Source of the DNA: an uncultured Pelagibacteraceae bacterium
Lineage (GTDB): Bacteria > Pseudomonadota > Alphaproteobacteria > Pelagibacterales > Pelagibacteraceae
Length of the DNA: 58,001 nucleotides
Assembly: GCA_902595725.1 (NCBI GenBank)
Contig: CACJRJ010000005.1
Location: 1 to 58,001, forward strand
Reading direction: 5' to 3'
The notes beneath the pieces are model-generated. The model made no database searches. It had not been told where the DNA came from and worked only from the letters and a program-made list of their open reading frames with translations. This document shows positions 17,139 through 27,100 of the stretch, piece by piece. Numbering within the stretch: the stretch's first letter is position 1; each line of letters opens with the position of its first letter. The translations under genes and the position numbers were made by a program.

Positions 17139-19372
17139 TAAAAAGTTGTACCAATATCTATTCTTAAATTTTCAGTTTTATCTGAATCAGCTTTTGTAAT
17201 TGGTTGAGAATATGAAAAACTTAAAGGGCCAATTGGTGTAAACCAATCTACAGCTAAGCCTGTTGATGATCTTATTTTACTATTATCACTAATTAAATCA
17301 CTATAATCAACACCCCAAACATTTCCTGCATCAATAAAAAAACTAAAATCAAAATTTTCTAAGTTAGTAAATAAACGTGGAAGTGTGGTTGTAAAATTTA
17401 ATGATGTTGCATAATTACCACCAATATAATCATCTCCATCTTTTGGACCGATTTTACCATACTCAAATCCTTTTAATCTTTTATTTGGTAAAAATAATCT
17501 TTTTGAAATTCTAACATCGTCTCCTGCTAAAGAATTAATTGAATTTGCTAAAAATCTTAATGAAATAATTGCATTGTCGTTAGGTGAGTAATACTTAGAA
17601 AAAGTATATTTATTTTCAATACTATAATCGTCGGAATAAATAGGAATAACTTGACTAAATTTGCTCAAAAAACCAGAAGATGGTTGAAAATTTTGATTTA
17701 ATTTATTTAAAGTTAAACCATAACTAAAACTACTATCAAAGTAGTCACCTTTTTGCTTTTTCTTTGCGTCAGATGCTGATGATGATGTTTTTAATGTTTC
17801 AAAATAATTATTTAATGTTGGTGAAAAATAAACATCTGCATACTGTTCAAATGATGTACCTAATGAAAAACCAGTTTTAGATGATTTATATCCAAATTTT
17901 TTCATTTGATCTACTTGGGTAGCTTCTAATCTTGTAAATAATCCTTTGTCACTATTTTTATAATTTGGATTATTTGTACTGAAAATACCACTAATACCAG
18001 TATCGCTTATTGCTAATTGAGTATTAAGTTTAACGCCAGTTCCCATGTAATTATTTTCTTTAATTGCAAATGAAAGAGTAGATCCACTTGTTCCTGTTCC
18101 AGCGCCAGCAGATATTTCACCTGTGGCTTGTTCTTCAACAGTAATATCAATTGTTTTTAGTTTATCTGTAGATCCACTATTAATTTTTTTTGTTACTTTT
18201 TTAAATATTCTTTTTCCTTTTACTTCATTTATAGATTTATTTACAAGTATTTCATTAAATGCATCGCCTTCGTCAACTACCAATGCATTTCTAATTACAT
18301 TTTCTTGCGTGATATAATTTCCAAAAATATTTATTCTTTCAATATAAAATTTTTCTGATTCTTCTAATTTTAAAACTAAATTAATTTTATTATTGTCTAT
18401 GGTTTCATCATATTTTGCATTAATAAACTCAAATTCTTTTGTTAAAGCAATCTCGTCAATTTTATTAAGTACTTTTTTTACTTTATCTAAAGAATAAACT
18501 TCGCCTTCCAATTTATTCATCGTTTCAATAATTTTATTAAAACTTTCTATGGAATAATCACTAGGTATTGATAGATCAATATTGCCAAAATAATATTTTT
18601 TTCCAGCATTTATATTGAAAATTAATTCAAAATCAGTTTGATTAATTATTTTTGCAGATGAACTTTCAATAGAAACATTATAATAGCCTTTATTTCTATA
18701 ATAATTATATAATAAATTTTGATCAAGTTTTACTCTATTAATATCAAGAAATTTCTTGTTGCTAATAAATTTCCAAAATTTTGCTTCTTCGGAAACAATG
18801 ATTTTTCTTAGCTTATTTTCTTTAATTTTTTTATCTCCAATAAAGGAGATTTTTTTTATAAAGGCTTTTTCTCCTAAATCAATTTCATAAATAAGATCTA
18901 TTGTATTATTATTATTATTTTTTAATTTAGATGAAACTTTTGAAAAATAAAAACCATTACTTCTCAAAATATTAGAAATTTTATTTTCGTCTTTTTTTAC
19001 TTTATTTTTTATAAAAGAATTTTTTTCCCGAAGTTCTATTTGTTCATTTAGTACTTTAAGAATTCTTTTATTTTTTATACCTTTGAATTCAATTGATTGA
19101 ATAATTGGATTCTCTTCAACATAAATATATAAAATATTATTTTGAACATTAATATTTACATCTTTAAAATATTCTGTTGAATAAAGGTTTTTAATAACAT
19201 CATTTAATTGATTTATATTTAGGTCAGAATTTAATTCAACTTCAGTAAAAATTTTAACTGTTTCACTTGAGATTCTCTTATTACCTTCAACTTTTATTTC
19301 TTTGATAATTTCAGAATTACCAGGAATTGCAATAAATAGAATTATTATTAACGATTTAAAAAATATTTTCAT
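17138..19372 (-). CDS. bamA: Outer membrane protein assembly factor BamA
   Basis: Core beta-barrel of the outer-membrane protein insertion machine. The ATG at 19372, which overlaps the dxr stop (TAATG), is chosen because it gives a clean signal peptide, MKIFFKSLIIILFIAIPGNS; an in-frame start seven codons upstream is possible. The 744 residues contain POTRA repeats from about 20 to 400 (first one IKEIKVEGNKRISSETVKIF) and an Omp85 barrel with GEISAGAGTGTSGSTLSFAI, the VRGF-like loop RLKGFEYGKIGP near 635, and a terminal beta-signal ending in Phe (LRIDIGTTF). rseP, usually between dxr and bamA, is absent. Confidence 0.96.
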   Translation of the reverse strand: MKIFFKSLIIILFIAIPGNSEIIKEIKVEGNKRISSETVKIFTEVELNSDLNINQLNDVIKNLYSTEYFKDVNINVQNNILYIYVEENPIIQSIEFKGIKNKRILKVLNEQIELREKNSFIKNKVKKDENKISNILRSNGFYFSKVSSKLKNNNNNTIDLIYEIDLGEKAFIKKISFIGDKKIKENKLRKIIVSEEAKFWKFISNKKFLDINRVKLDQNLLYNYYRNKGYYNVSIESSSAKIINQTDFELIFNINAGKKYYFGNIDLSIPSDYSIESFNKIIETMNKLEGEVYSLDKVKKVLNKIDEIALTKEFEFINAKYDETIDNNKINLVLKLEESEKFYIERINIFGNYITQENVIRNALVVDEGDAFNEILVNKSINEVKGKRIFKKVTKKINSGSTDKLKTIDITVEEQATGEISAGAGTGTSGSTLSFAIKENNYMGTGVKLNTQLAISDTGISGIFSTNNPNYKNSDKGLFTRLEATQVDQMKKFGYKSSKTGFSLGTSFEQYADVYFSPTLNNYFETLKTSSSASDAKKKQKGDYFDSSFSYGLTLNKLNQNFQPSSGFLSKFSQVIPIYSDDYSIENKYTFSKYYSPNDNAIISLRFLANSINSLAGDDVRISKRLFLPNKRLKGFEYGKIGPKDGDDYIGGNYATSLNFTTTLPRLFTNLENFDFSFFIDAGNVWGVDYSDLISDNSKIRSSTGLAVDWFTPIGPLSFSYSQPITKADSDKTENLRIDIGTTF

Positions 19373-20550
19373 TATTTTCTTAACTGTATACATAGATTTC
19401 TTGTTTTCAACCTTACTTCTTTAGATAAATTTATAATATCAGATATTTTTTTAGGCTTTTTCTTAATTAGATTCGAATATTTTTTGTTATTTAAAATTTT
19501 TAATAAAATTTTATTAATTTGCAAAAATTTGATTTTATTATGAATATATAGTTCAACCAACTCATCATTTGCTGAGATTAATACAGTTTCAAATAAACTG
19601 TTTATGTTGTTAATTTTTTTTAAAATTTTAATAGATGGATATTTATATAAATTAATTTTTATTAAATTCAAATTATTGAGCAAATTAATATTAACTTTTT
19701 TTGTATTAATTTTTTTAAAATTTTCTTGATATATTGAATTAAAAATTGGAATTTTCATGTCAGTATCATGTGCTAAAATTTTGATCTGACCATTATTAAA
19801 TTTAACTATGGAATGAATATATGAACTAGGATGAATTAGAATTTCAAATTTATTAATATCAATTTTAAATATTCTTTGTGCTTCTATTACCTCAAAAACT
19901 TTATTCATTAATGTTGCTGAATCTATAGAAATTTTTTTCCCCATGCTCCAGTTTGGATGCTTTATTGCATCTTTTGGTTTAACATTTTTTAATTTATTTA
20001 ATTTATAATTTAAAAAAGGACCACCTGAGGCTGTTATAAATACTTTTTCTACATTATAAATCGACTCATGCTGTAATAAAGACCAAATCGAAAAATGTTC
20101 AGAATCAACTGGAATAAATTTAGTTTTATTTTTTATTAATTTTTTTTCTATAAGACCCCAAGCACAAATGATCGATTCTTTGTTTGCAATTGCAACACTC
20201 TTTGTTTTATCGATACAATCCATTGTTGAATCTAGTCCAGCTAAACCTGTTATAGCACACATAATGTAATCTATTTTTTTTGTAAGTGATTTTTTTTTTA
20301 GTTCGTTAAATGAATTAAATACTTTTATTTTTTTATTTATAAATTTTTTTTTATTTTTTATATATTTTTTATAATCAAAGATAATTACTGACTTCGGCTT
20401 TAAGATAATTGATTGTTTAAGTAATTTTTTAACATTTTTATTAGTAGATAAAAAGTATACATCAAAATCTTTTATATTATTTTTAATTATCGATACTGTA
20501 TTTTCCCCAATAGATCCTGTTGAACCAAGTATTCCTATTTTTTTTTTCAT
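19372..20550 (-). CDS. dxr: 1-deoxy-D-xylulose 5-phosphate reductoisomerase
   Basis: Second step of the MEP isoprenoid pathway, NADPH-dependent conversion of DXP to MEP. The 392 residues have the NADPH-binding GILGSTGSIGENT at 5-17, ANKESIICAWG near 122, PVDSEHFSIWSLLQ near 147 (metal ligands Asp and Glu), ITASGGPF near 172, HPNWSMGKKISIDSATLMNK near 196 and the helical C-terminal domain. It lies three bases after cdsA and overlaps bamA. With uppS in the same operon it links isoprenoid supply to undecaprenyl carrier lipid synthesis. Confidence 0.97.
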   Translation of the reverse strand: MKKKIGILGSTGSIGENTVSIIKNNIKDFDVYFLSTNKNVKKLLKQSIILKPKSVIIFDYKKYIKNKKKFINKKIKVFNSFNELKKKSLTKKIDYIMCAITGLAGLDSTMDCIDKTKSVAIANKESIICAWGLIEKKLIKNKTKFIPVDSEHFSIWSLLQHESIYNVEKVFITASGGPFLNYKLNKLKNVKPKDAIKHPNWSMGKKISIDSATLMNKVFEVIEAQRIFKIDINKFEILIHPSSYIHSIVKFNNGQIKILAHDTDMKIPIFNSIYQENFKKINTKKVNINLLNNLNLIKINLYKYPSIKILKKINNINSLFETVLISANDELVELYIHNKIKFLQINKILLKILNNKKYSNLIKKKPKKISDIINLSKEVRLKTRNLCIQLRK

Positions 20551-20553
20551 AAA

Positions 20554-21201
20554 TTAATAAAATATTTTATCTAGTATAAAAGCTGCAGGGACTACAAAAA
20601 TTATCCCATCAATTCTATCTAGTAGTCCGCCATGACCTGGCAATAATTTTCCTGTATCTTTAATTTTAGATTTTCTTTTAAAATAAGAAATAAACAAATC
20701 TCCTACCTGGGATATAAAAGATAAAATTAATGTTAAAAAAACAATTTTATAAAGATTAGCAATAGATATCTCAAATAAAAAAATCAAAAAACAAGGAATT
20801 AATGAAAATAAAAATGATCCAATGCTACCTGATATTGTTTTATTTGGACTAATTTTAGTTAACTTTTTACCTCCTATTGTTTTGCCTACTGCATAACCTC
20901 CTATATCAGAAAATATACATACCAATAAAATATATAACATAGCTTCTTTGGATTTAGAAAAATCAAAAGCAGAATAAGTAAAAAAAATTAAATAAAAAAA
21001 ACTTATTAAATTCACAAAAATAATTGTTACTTTTTTTCTTTTCCATATTTTTTTTACTATATCTTTAAATTCAATGAAGCTAATTGTTGAAGCAATTATT
21101 AATAATAACAACCATGAATATTTATGAAAAAAGAGAGAGAACAATAAGACTAATAATAAAATGATAGAAGTATATATTCTTTTTAATAAGTTTTTATTCA
21201 T
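20554..21201 (-). CDS. cdsA: Phosphatidate cytidylyltransferase
   Basis: Makes CDP-diacylglycerol from CTP and phosphatidic acid, the branch point for phospholipids. The 215 residues form about six membrane segments. The C-terminal signature is clear: SDIGGYAVGKTIGGKKLTKI near 99 and SQVGDLFISYFKRKSKIKD near 165, followed by LLPGHGGLLDRIDGI. The protein is shorter than enterobacterial CdsA (about 285) because the N-terminal membrane part is reduced, which is common in small alphaproteobacterial genomes. It overlaps uppS by one base. Confidence 0.95.
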   Translation of the reverse strand: MNKNLLKRIYTSIILLLVLLFSLFFHKYSWLLLLIIASTISFIEFKDIVKKIWKRKKVTIIFVNLISFFYLIFFTYSAFDFSKSKEAMLYILLVCIFSDIGGYAVGKTIGGKKLTKISPNKTISGSIGSFLFSLIPCFLIFLFEISIANLYKIVFLTLILSFISQVGDLFISYFKRKSKIKDTGKLLPGHGGLLDRIDGIIFVVPAAFILDKIFY

Positions 21202-21875
21202 TAAATATTACCGTAATTTCTTTTTATTTTTTTAAATTTTTCTAATATTTTTTTATAATCTCTTTCATTAAAATCTGGCCATAATTTCTTTTCAAAAAAT
21301 ATTTCAGAGTATGCCAGTTGCCAAAGTAAAAAGTTGCTTAATCTTTGCGTATTTCCTGTTCTGATTAAAAGATCAGGATCTGGAATATTTTGTGTATATA
21401 AATGTTTTGAAATATCATTTTCATTAATTTTTTTTTTATCTTTGTTTATTTCATTAAATGAATGAACTAGTTCACTTTTTGAACCATAATTTAAAGCTAA
21501 ATTAATTTGTAATCTATTATTCTTAGAAGTTTTTTTTTCACTAATATCTAAAAGCTTATGCATTTTTTTTGAAAAATTTTTTTTTCCAATAATTTTTAAT
21601 TTAATATTTTGCTTATTAAGAGATGAAATTTTTCTCAAAAGAAAATTTTCTAAGAGACTGAATAAAAAATTTACTTCTTTTTTGGGCCTTTTCCAATTTT
21701 CTGTAGAAAAAGCGAATAAAGTTAAATATTTAATTTTGTTTTTAATTGATGATTTGATAATTTTTTCAACAGTTTTAAGACCTTCTTTGTGACCGAAATT
21801 TCTAGATTTTTTATGTTTTATACCCCAACGACCGTTACCATCCATAATGATAGCGACATGTTTAATATGGTTCAT
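21201..21875 (-). CDS. uppS: Undecaprenyl diphosphate synthase
   Basis: Cis-prenyltransferase that elongates farnesyl diphosphate to the C55 carrier lipid for peptidoglycan and LPS. The 224 residues show the family start HVAIIMDGNGRWG with catalytic Asp12, FGHKEGLKTVEKII near 28, LTLFAFSTENWKRP near 52, INLALNYGSKSELV near 124, and the C-terminal DPDLLIRTGNTQRLSNFLLW near 172. It overlaps frr by four bases (ATGA) and cdsA by one. Confidence 0.97.
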   Translation of the reverse strand: MNHIKHVAIIMDGNGRWGIKHKKSRNFGHKEGLKTVEKIIKSSIKNKIKYLTLFAFSTENWKRPKKEVNFLFSLLENFLLRKISSLNKQNIKLKIIGKKNFSKKMHKLLDISEKKTSKNNRLQINLALNYGSKSELVHSFNEINKDKKKINENDISKHLYTQNIPDPDLLIRTGNTQRLSNFLLWQLAYSEIFFEKKLWPDFNERDYKKILEKFKKIKRNYGNI

Positions 21876-22423
21876 ATTTTCATTATTTCTGTTTCTTTAG
21901 AAATAACTTTTTCATCAATTTTTTTTATCTGGTCGTCTGTTATTGTTTGAATTTTTTTTTCAAACTTTTTTTCATCATCTTCACTAATATCTTTAGATTT
22001 TAATAATTTCTTCAATTCATCATTAGCTTCTCTTCTTATGTTTCTTACTGAAATTTTAGATTTTTCTCCCATAGATTTAATAAGTTTTTTAATTTCAGTT
22101 CTTCTTTCTTCACTTAAATCAGGTATTGGAAGTCTTATGAGCTGTCCATCTATTTGTGGATTTAAACCTAATTCAGATTTTCTAATTGATGAGTCTATTA
22201 AGGAAACATTATTTTGATCCCAAACTTGTATATTTATCATTCTTGGTTCTGGAGTAGTTATGCTTCCAAGTTGATTGATTGGCATTTTTTGACCATAAAC
22301 ATCAACTTTAACAATATCTAACATGTTAGAATTAGCTCTACCTGTTCTCAATGAAGATAATTCTTTAGTAAACACTTCAAAAGTTTTACTCATTTTTTGT
22401 AAATAATTATTTTCGTTAAACAT
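21872..22423 (-). CDS. frr: Ribosome recycling factor
   Basis: Splits the post-termination ribosome together with EF-G. The 183 residues match the family length and contain LSSLRTGRANSNMLDIVKVD near 22, QLGSITTPEPRMINIQVWD near 52, GLNPQIDGQLIRLPIPDLSE near 86 and RRTEIKKLIKSMGE. The start codon overlaps the tsf stop (TAATG). In most bacteria pyrH lies between tsf and frr; here the two abut, so UMP kinase is not encoded at this locus. Confidence 0.97.
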   Translation of the reverse strand: MFNENNYLQKMSKTFEVFTKELSSLRTGRANSNMLDIVKVDVYGQKMPINQLGSITTPEPRMINIQVWDQNNVSLIDSSIRKSELGLNPQIDGQLIRLPIPDLSEERRTEIKKLIKSMGEKSKISVRNIRREANDELKKLLKSKDISEDDEKKFEKKIQTITDDQIKKIDEKVISKETEIMKI

Positions 22424-23274
22424 TAGTCACCAATCTTGATTCTATAGAAATCAATAATTTTTAAATCTTTAAGATCTAATTCTTTTATAATATCCATAAC
22501 TTTTTTTTTTGGTTCCATAACCCATTGTTGTGTCATTAAACTACTTTCCTCTTTGAACTTATTCATTTTACCAGAACTAATTTTTTTTGCTATATCTTCT
22601 GATTTCCCAGAATTTTTGAGTTCTTCGGTAATTAACTCTTGTTCTTTATCCAAAATTTCTTTTTTAATATCACCACTATTTATAGCTATTGGATTCGATG
22701 CAGCAATATGCATGGATAATTGCTTTCCAAATGTATCAATTTTCTCAGATTTTTCATCACTGCTTAATGACGATATAACAGCCAGTTTAGATAAATTATC
22801 TTTTACTACAGTATGCAAATAATAATAATTTTTTGAGTTTTGATGTTGTAAGGTTTTAGACCTTCCTAATGTTATTTTCTCACCAATTTTTGCTATCATA
22901 GAAACCACGTTTTCTTCAACAGTTTTTTCATTTTTCATTTTAGATTTTGTCAATTTTTTTAAATCAGAATTAACTGCATTGTTAATTTCACTCAACTCTT
23001 TAACAAAATTGATAAAATTTTCATTTTTTGCAACAAAATCGGTTTCACAATTTACTTCTAAAACAGAAGTTTTGGCATGATCACCACTTATTGCAATTAC
23101 ACCTTCTTTTGCTTCACGTGACATTTTTTTTGAAGCTTTAGAAATTCCTTTAACTCTAAGAACTTCAATAGCTTTATCAAGATCACCGCCTGACTCATTA
23201 AGTGCTGAACTGCAGTCTTTAAATCCTGCACCAGTCGACTGTCTTAATTGTTTAATTTTTTCTAAATCACTCAT
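22423..23274 (-). CDS. tsf: Translation elongation factor Ts
   Basis: Guanine nucleotide exchange factor for EF-Tu. The 283 residues have the N-terminal UBA-like domain [40 protein letters not shown] near 38, and the core signature [20 protein letters not shown] near 71, followed by the coiled-coil dimerisation region and the C-terminal part with [12 protein letters not shown]. It lies 17 bases after rpsB, the universal rpsB-tsf pairing. Confidence 0.97.
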   Translation of the reverse strand: MSDLEKIKQLRQSTGAGFKDCSSALNESGGDLDKAIEVLRVKGISKASKKMSREAKEGVIAISGDHAKTSVLEVNCETDFVAKNENFINFVKELSEINNAVNSDLKKLTKSKMKNEKTVEENVVSMIAKIGEKITLGRSKTLQHQNSKNYYYLHTVVKDNLSKLAVISSLSSDEKSEKIDTFGKQLSMHIAASNPIAINSGDIKKEILDKEQELITEELKNSGKSEDIAKKISSGKMNKFKEESSLMTQQWVMEPKKKVMDIIKELDLKDLKIIDFYRIKIGD

Positions 23275-23291
23275 TTCATTATAGAGTTAAT

Positions 23292-24021
23292 TCAAATGTT
23301 CTTTTCTTTAGTGGTTTTTTCTTTTTTTAAATCCAATGTTTCTTTTTTTTGTTCTTTAGCATCATTTTTTTTAGTCGATGCTTCTACAGTTACTGGAATT
23401 TCTTTTTTTGCACTTTCAATTGTTTCTTTAATTAAATTACAATAAAGATCGATCGACCTTCTAGCATCATCATTTCCTGGAATAGGAAAGTTGATACCCT
23501 CAGGATCAGAATTTGTATCTAAAATAGCAATAATAGGTATATTAAGCTTTATTGCCTCTTTGATGGCTAATGATTCATAATTTGTATCAATTACAAATAT
23601 TAGGTCAGGAATTTTTTTCATTTTTGCAATTCCACCTAAGGATTTTTGAAACTAAATCCAAATCTAATTTTTCTAATTTTTTGATTGAATTAGAAATAGT
23701 TCCCCAGTTTGTTAACATACCTCCTAACCAACGATAGTTAACATAATACTGATCGGTTTCTTTAGCAATTTCTGCAATAGCATCAGATGCTTGTTTTTTA
23801 GTTGATATAAAAAGAATTTTGCCATTCTGGCTTATCACTTTATAAATTTCTTCAAGTGCAACATTAATCAATTCTAAAGTTTGAGTTAAATCAATAATAT
23901 GAATTGAATCTCTTTTTCCAAAAATATATTTTTTCATTTTTGGATTCCATCTCAGAGTTTTATGTCCTAAATGGACACCCGCCTCTAATAATTGTTGAAT
24001 AGTTATACTAGGTATTTTCAT
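23292..24021 (-). pseudogene. rpsB: Small ribosomal subunit protein S2, interrupted by a frameshifting internal deletion
   Basis: S2 binds the 30S back side near S1 and is needed for initiation. The first part starts at the ATG at 24021 ([21 protein letters not shown]) and runs well to [25 protein letters not shown], then goes out of frame at about 23646 and stops at 23605. The second part continues in another frame with [28 protein letters not shown] and [16 protein letters not shown] to 23292. Compared with E. coli S2, about 20 residues of the helical hairpin between the two parts are absent and the join is off by a non-multiple of three. The conserved parts are otherwise intact, and S2 is essential, so assembly or sequencing error is likelier than true loss. 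The C-terminal tail is Lys/Glu rich. Confidence 0.85.
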
Positions 24022-24083
24022 ATATATTTCCCGGTTATGCCACCACAATTATTTCCAATTAAGGACCGGAGGGTTATAAAACC
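24022..24083 (-). promoter_or_regulatory. Structured 5' leader of rpsB, candidate S2 autoregulatory element
   Basis: On the minus strand, directly before the rpsB ATG, an outer stem CCGGT/ACCGG (24065-24069 with 24031-24035) encloses an inner stem CCTTAATT/AATTGTGG (24057-24064 with 24043-24050, one mismatch and one G-T pair) with a six-base loop. A small hairpin GGTT-TTAT-AACC lies just upstream (24072-24083). The outer stem ends nine bases before the ATG and would cover the ribosome landing site. rpsB leaders with S2 feedback are known in other bacteria; homology to them is not shown here. Confidence 0.5.
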
Positions 24084-24151
24084 AAAAATTGTGTGCGTAT
24101 TAATTTATGCAGCTATTTACAAACTAATTTAAAATTAAACAAGGGTTATTT

Positions 24152-27100
24152 TCAATTAATTTGTATAAGAATTCCTTCTTTTTTTAGCAAATTTATTGAA
24201 TTTCTATCAACTTTTCTACTTTTTTTAAGTTTGAAAGTTAATAATTTTTGATCATCCTTTACATTTAAAATAACTTCTGTATTACCATCATGATTAAAAT
24301 TTTCCAAAGTGTTAATTTGCTCAATCTTATTTAAAGTTAATTCTAATTTAGAAATTGGTTTATTATATAGATCTCTTATCAAAACAATTTTATTTACATT
24401 AATTCTTCTAAATCTATTTTCATCATTAGAAAAATTTTTATTTAAAGTGATTAATAATGAATTCCCCTCTATTAAAATATTCCTATTTGATTCTAAAACT
24501 TCTGAAAATATAAAAAGTTCAAACACACCAGAAAGATCAGTGAGTTTGATAACCGCATAAGAATTTCCTTTTGAGGTTTTTCTTTCTTGTATTTTTAAAA
24601 GTGTTGCAGCAATATTTGATTGGTTATTTGATTTACTTTTTAAAAAATCATTATAATTTAAAATTTTATAATCGTTAAAAATTTCCTTATACTGATTTAT
24701 TGGATGATCAGACATAAAAAATCCTATTGATTCAAATTCTTTGGATAATCTTTCTTCAAATTTCCAATCATCAATATTAAATATTATATTACTATTTTTT
24801 GCTGATTCTGATTCATCCATTTCAAACAAATCAATTTGGTTTGCTATTTTATTTTCGAATATGTTTTTAGATTTCAATATTAAATTTGGTATTGAATTGT
24901 ATATAGATTGTCTATTATTATTTAAATTATCAAAAGCACCAGCTTTAACTAATCCTTCTAACTGAAGTTTGTTTATATCTTTAGGGTTCACTCTATTTAT
25001 AAAGTCATTAATTGTTTTAAATTTTCCGTTTTTCTCTCTTTCATTAACAATGTTTGAGATTGCATCAAAACCAACACTTTTGATAGCTCCCATTGCATAG
25101 TAAAAGTTATCTTTGATTGATCTAAAATCAGCATAACATTCATTTATATCTGGCCTAATAATTTTAATATTTAACCTTCTAAGCTCTTCGTAAAATTCAC
25201 TTAGTTTGTTCTGGTTAGAAATATCCATTGTCATTGAAGCTGCAAAAAATTCATTTGGAAAATAAGTTTTTAAATATGCGGTCTGATATGCAATTATTGC
25301 ATATGCAGCTGCATGACTTTTGTTAAAACCATATTCGGCAAATGGTTCTATTTTTAAAAATATACTTGCAGCTATTTCTTTATTTATTCCGTTTCTTACC
25401 GCACCTTCTATAAATCTTTGTTTTTGTTTTTCTAGTTCTGCTCTCTTTTTTTTTCCCATAGCTCTTCTTAAAATGTCAGCCTCACTTGCTGTAAAACCTG
25501 AAAGTTTTTGAGCTATCTGCATTACTTGTTCTTGATAAATTATAACTCCATATGTTGGCTTTAATATTTCTTCTAATTTTGGATGCAAATAATCAGGTTC
25601 AAGTTTGCCGTGTTTACAGTCGTTGTATGTTGGTATGTTGCTCATTGGTCCAGGTCTATAAAGTGCAACTAAGGCAATAATATCTTCAAGATGATTGGGT
25701 TTCATATTCATTAGTGCGTCTCTCATTCCTGAGCTTTCTAATTGAAACAATCCAACAGTATTTCCAGATGAAAGTAGGTCAAAGACTTTATTATCATCAT
25801 ATTTAATATTTTCTATTTTAAATGATTTTTCTTTTTTATTTATTAATTTTTGTGTTTTATTAATTACTGTTAAAGTTTTTAGGCCTAAAAAATCAAATTT
25901 AATTAACCCTGCACTTTCTGCTGAGTACATATCAAATTGAGTTGAGGGAAGTAATAATTCTGAAGATTGATCCTTATATAAAGGAACTGAATCGGTTAAT
26001 TTTTTATCTGCAATAACAACACCTGCAGCATGTGTTGCCACATTTCTATTTAAACCTTCGAGCTTAAGAGATAATTCAATTAATTTTTTTACCTTAGTAT
26101 CTTCTTTTATTAATTTTTGAAGACGAGGCTCATTGCTTATACATTCACTTAAACTTTGAGGTCTTGATGGATCAAAAGGTATCATTTTTGATATACTATC
26201 AACATAACCATAAGATAATCCAATTACTCTTCCTACATCTCTAATTACCATTCTGGCTTTAAGTTTTCCGAAAGTTATTATGTGTGCTACACTATCCTTA
26301 TATCTTTTACTTAAATAATCAAAAACCAAATCTCTTTTTTCTTCACAAAAATCAATATCAAAGTCAGGCATAGATATACGATCGGGATTTAAGAATCTTT
26401 CAAAAATTAAATTAAATTTGATTGGATCTAAATCAGTAATAGATAAACACCAAGCAACCAAAGAGCCTGCTCCTGATCCTCTTCCTGGGCCTACGGGAAT
26501 ATCATTATTCTTTGCCCACTTTATATAATCAGAAACAATTAGAAAATAACTAGAATATTTCATTTCTATAATTATTTTTAATTCATGATCTAATCTCTCT
26601 TTATAAATTAAATACTTCGGATGAGATTTTATATTTTCTTCTTTTATATTAAAATTATTTATAAATTTAGAAATTAAACCTGCTTCACTATCAGAAATTA
26701 ATGAATCATCTGCCTTCATACTTTTATCAGAACTTATATTTGGAAGTATTGGCTTAGAAGTTGTCGGTCTAAAAGAACATCTTAACGGTAATTTAAAATT
26801 ATTTTCTAAAGCCTCGGGAAGATCAGAAAATAATTCACACATTTCCTTTGATGATTTAAAATAATGTTGATCAGAAAATGATATTCTATTTTTATCATTA
26901 AGATATGTTTTATTACCGATGCATATTAAAGCTTCATGAGCATTATGCATAGATTTATCCAAATAATAAACTTCATGGGTTGCGATAATCGGTAGATTAA
27001 ATTTGTTCGATAAATTTAAATTATAATTTTCAAAAGATTTTTCATTCAGATCATTATGTCTTTGAATCTCAATATAGAAATTGTCTTTGTAAGTTTCTTT

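Noticed and set aside
23605-23660. Programmed ribosomal frameshift to express rpsB
   Set aside because: A simple shift would not restore the roughly 20 missing residues of the hairpin, and S2 is not known to use frameshifting; a deletion or assembly error explains more.
24022-24048. Upstream in-frame start nine codons before the chosen rpsB ATG
   Set aside because: The extension reads through the structured leader and has no match to S2 N-termini; [15 protein letters not shown] is the normal start.
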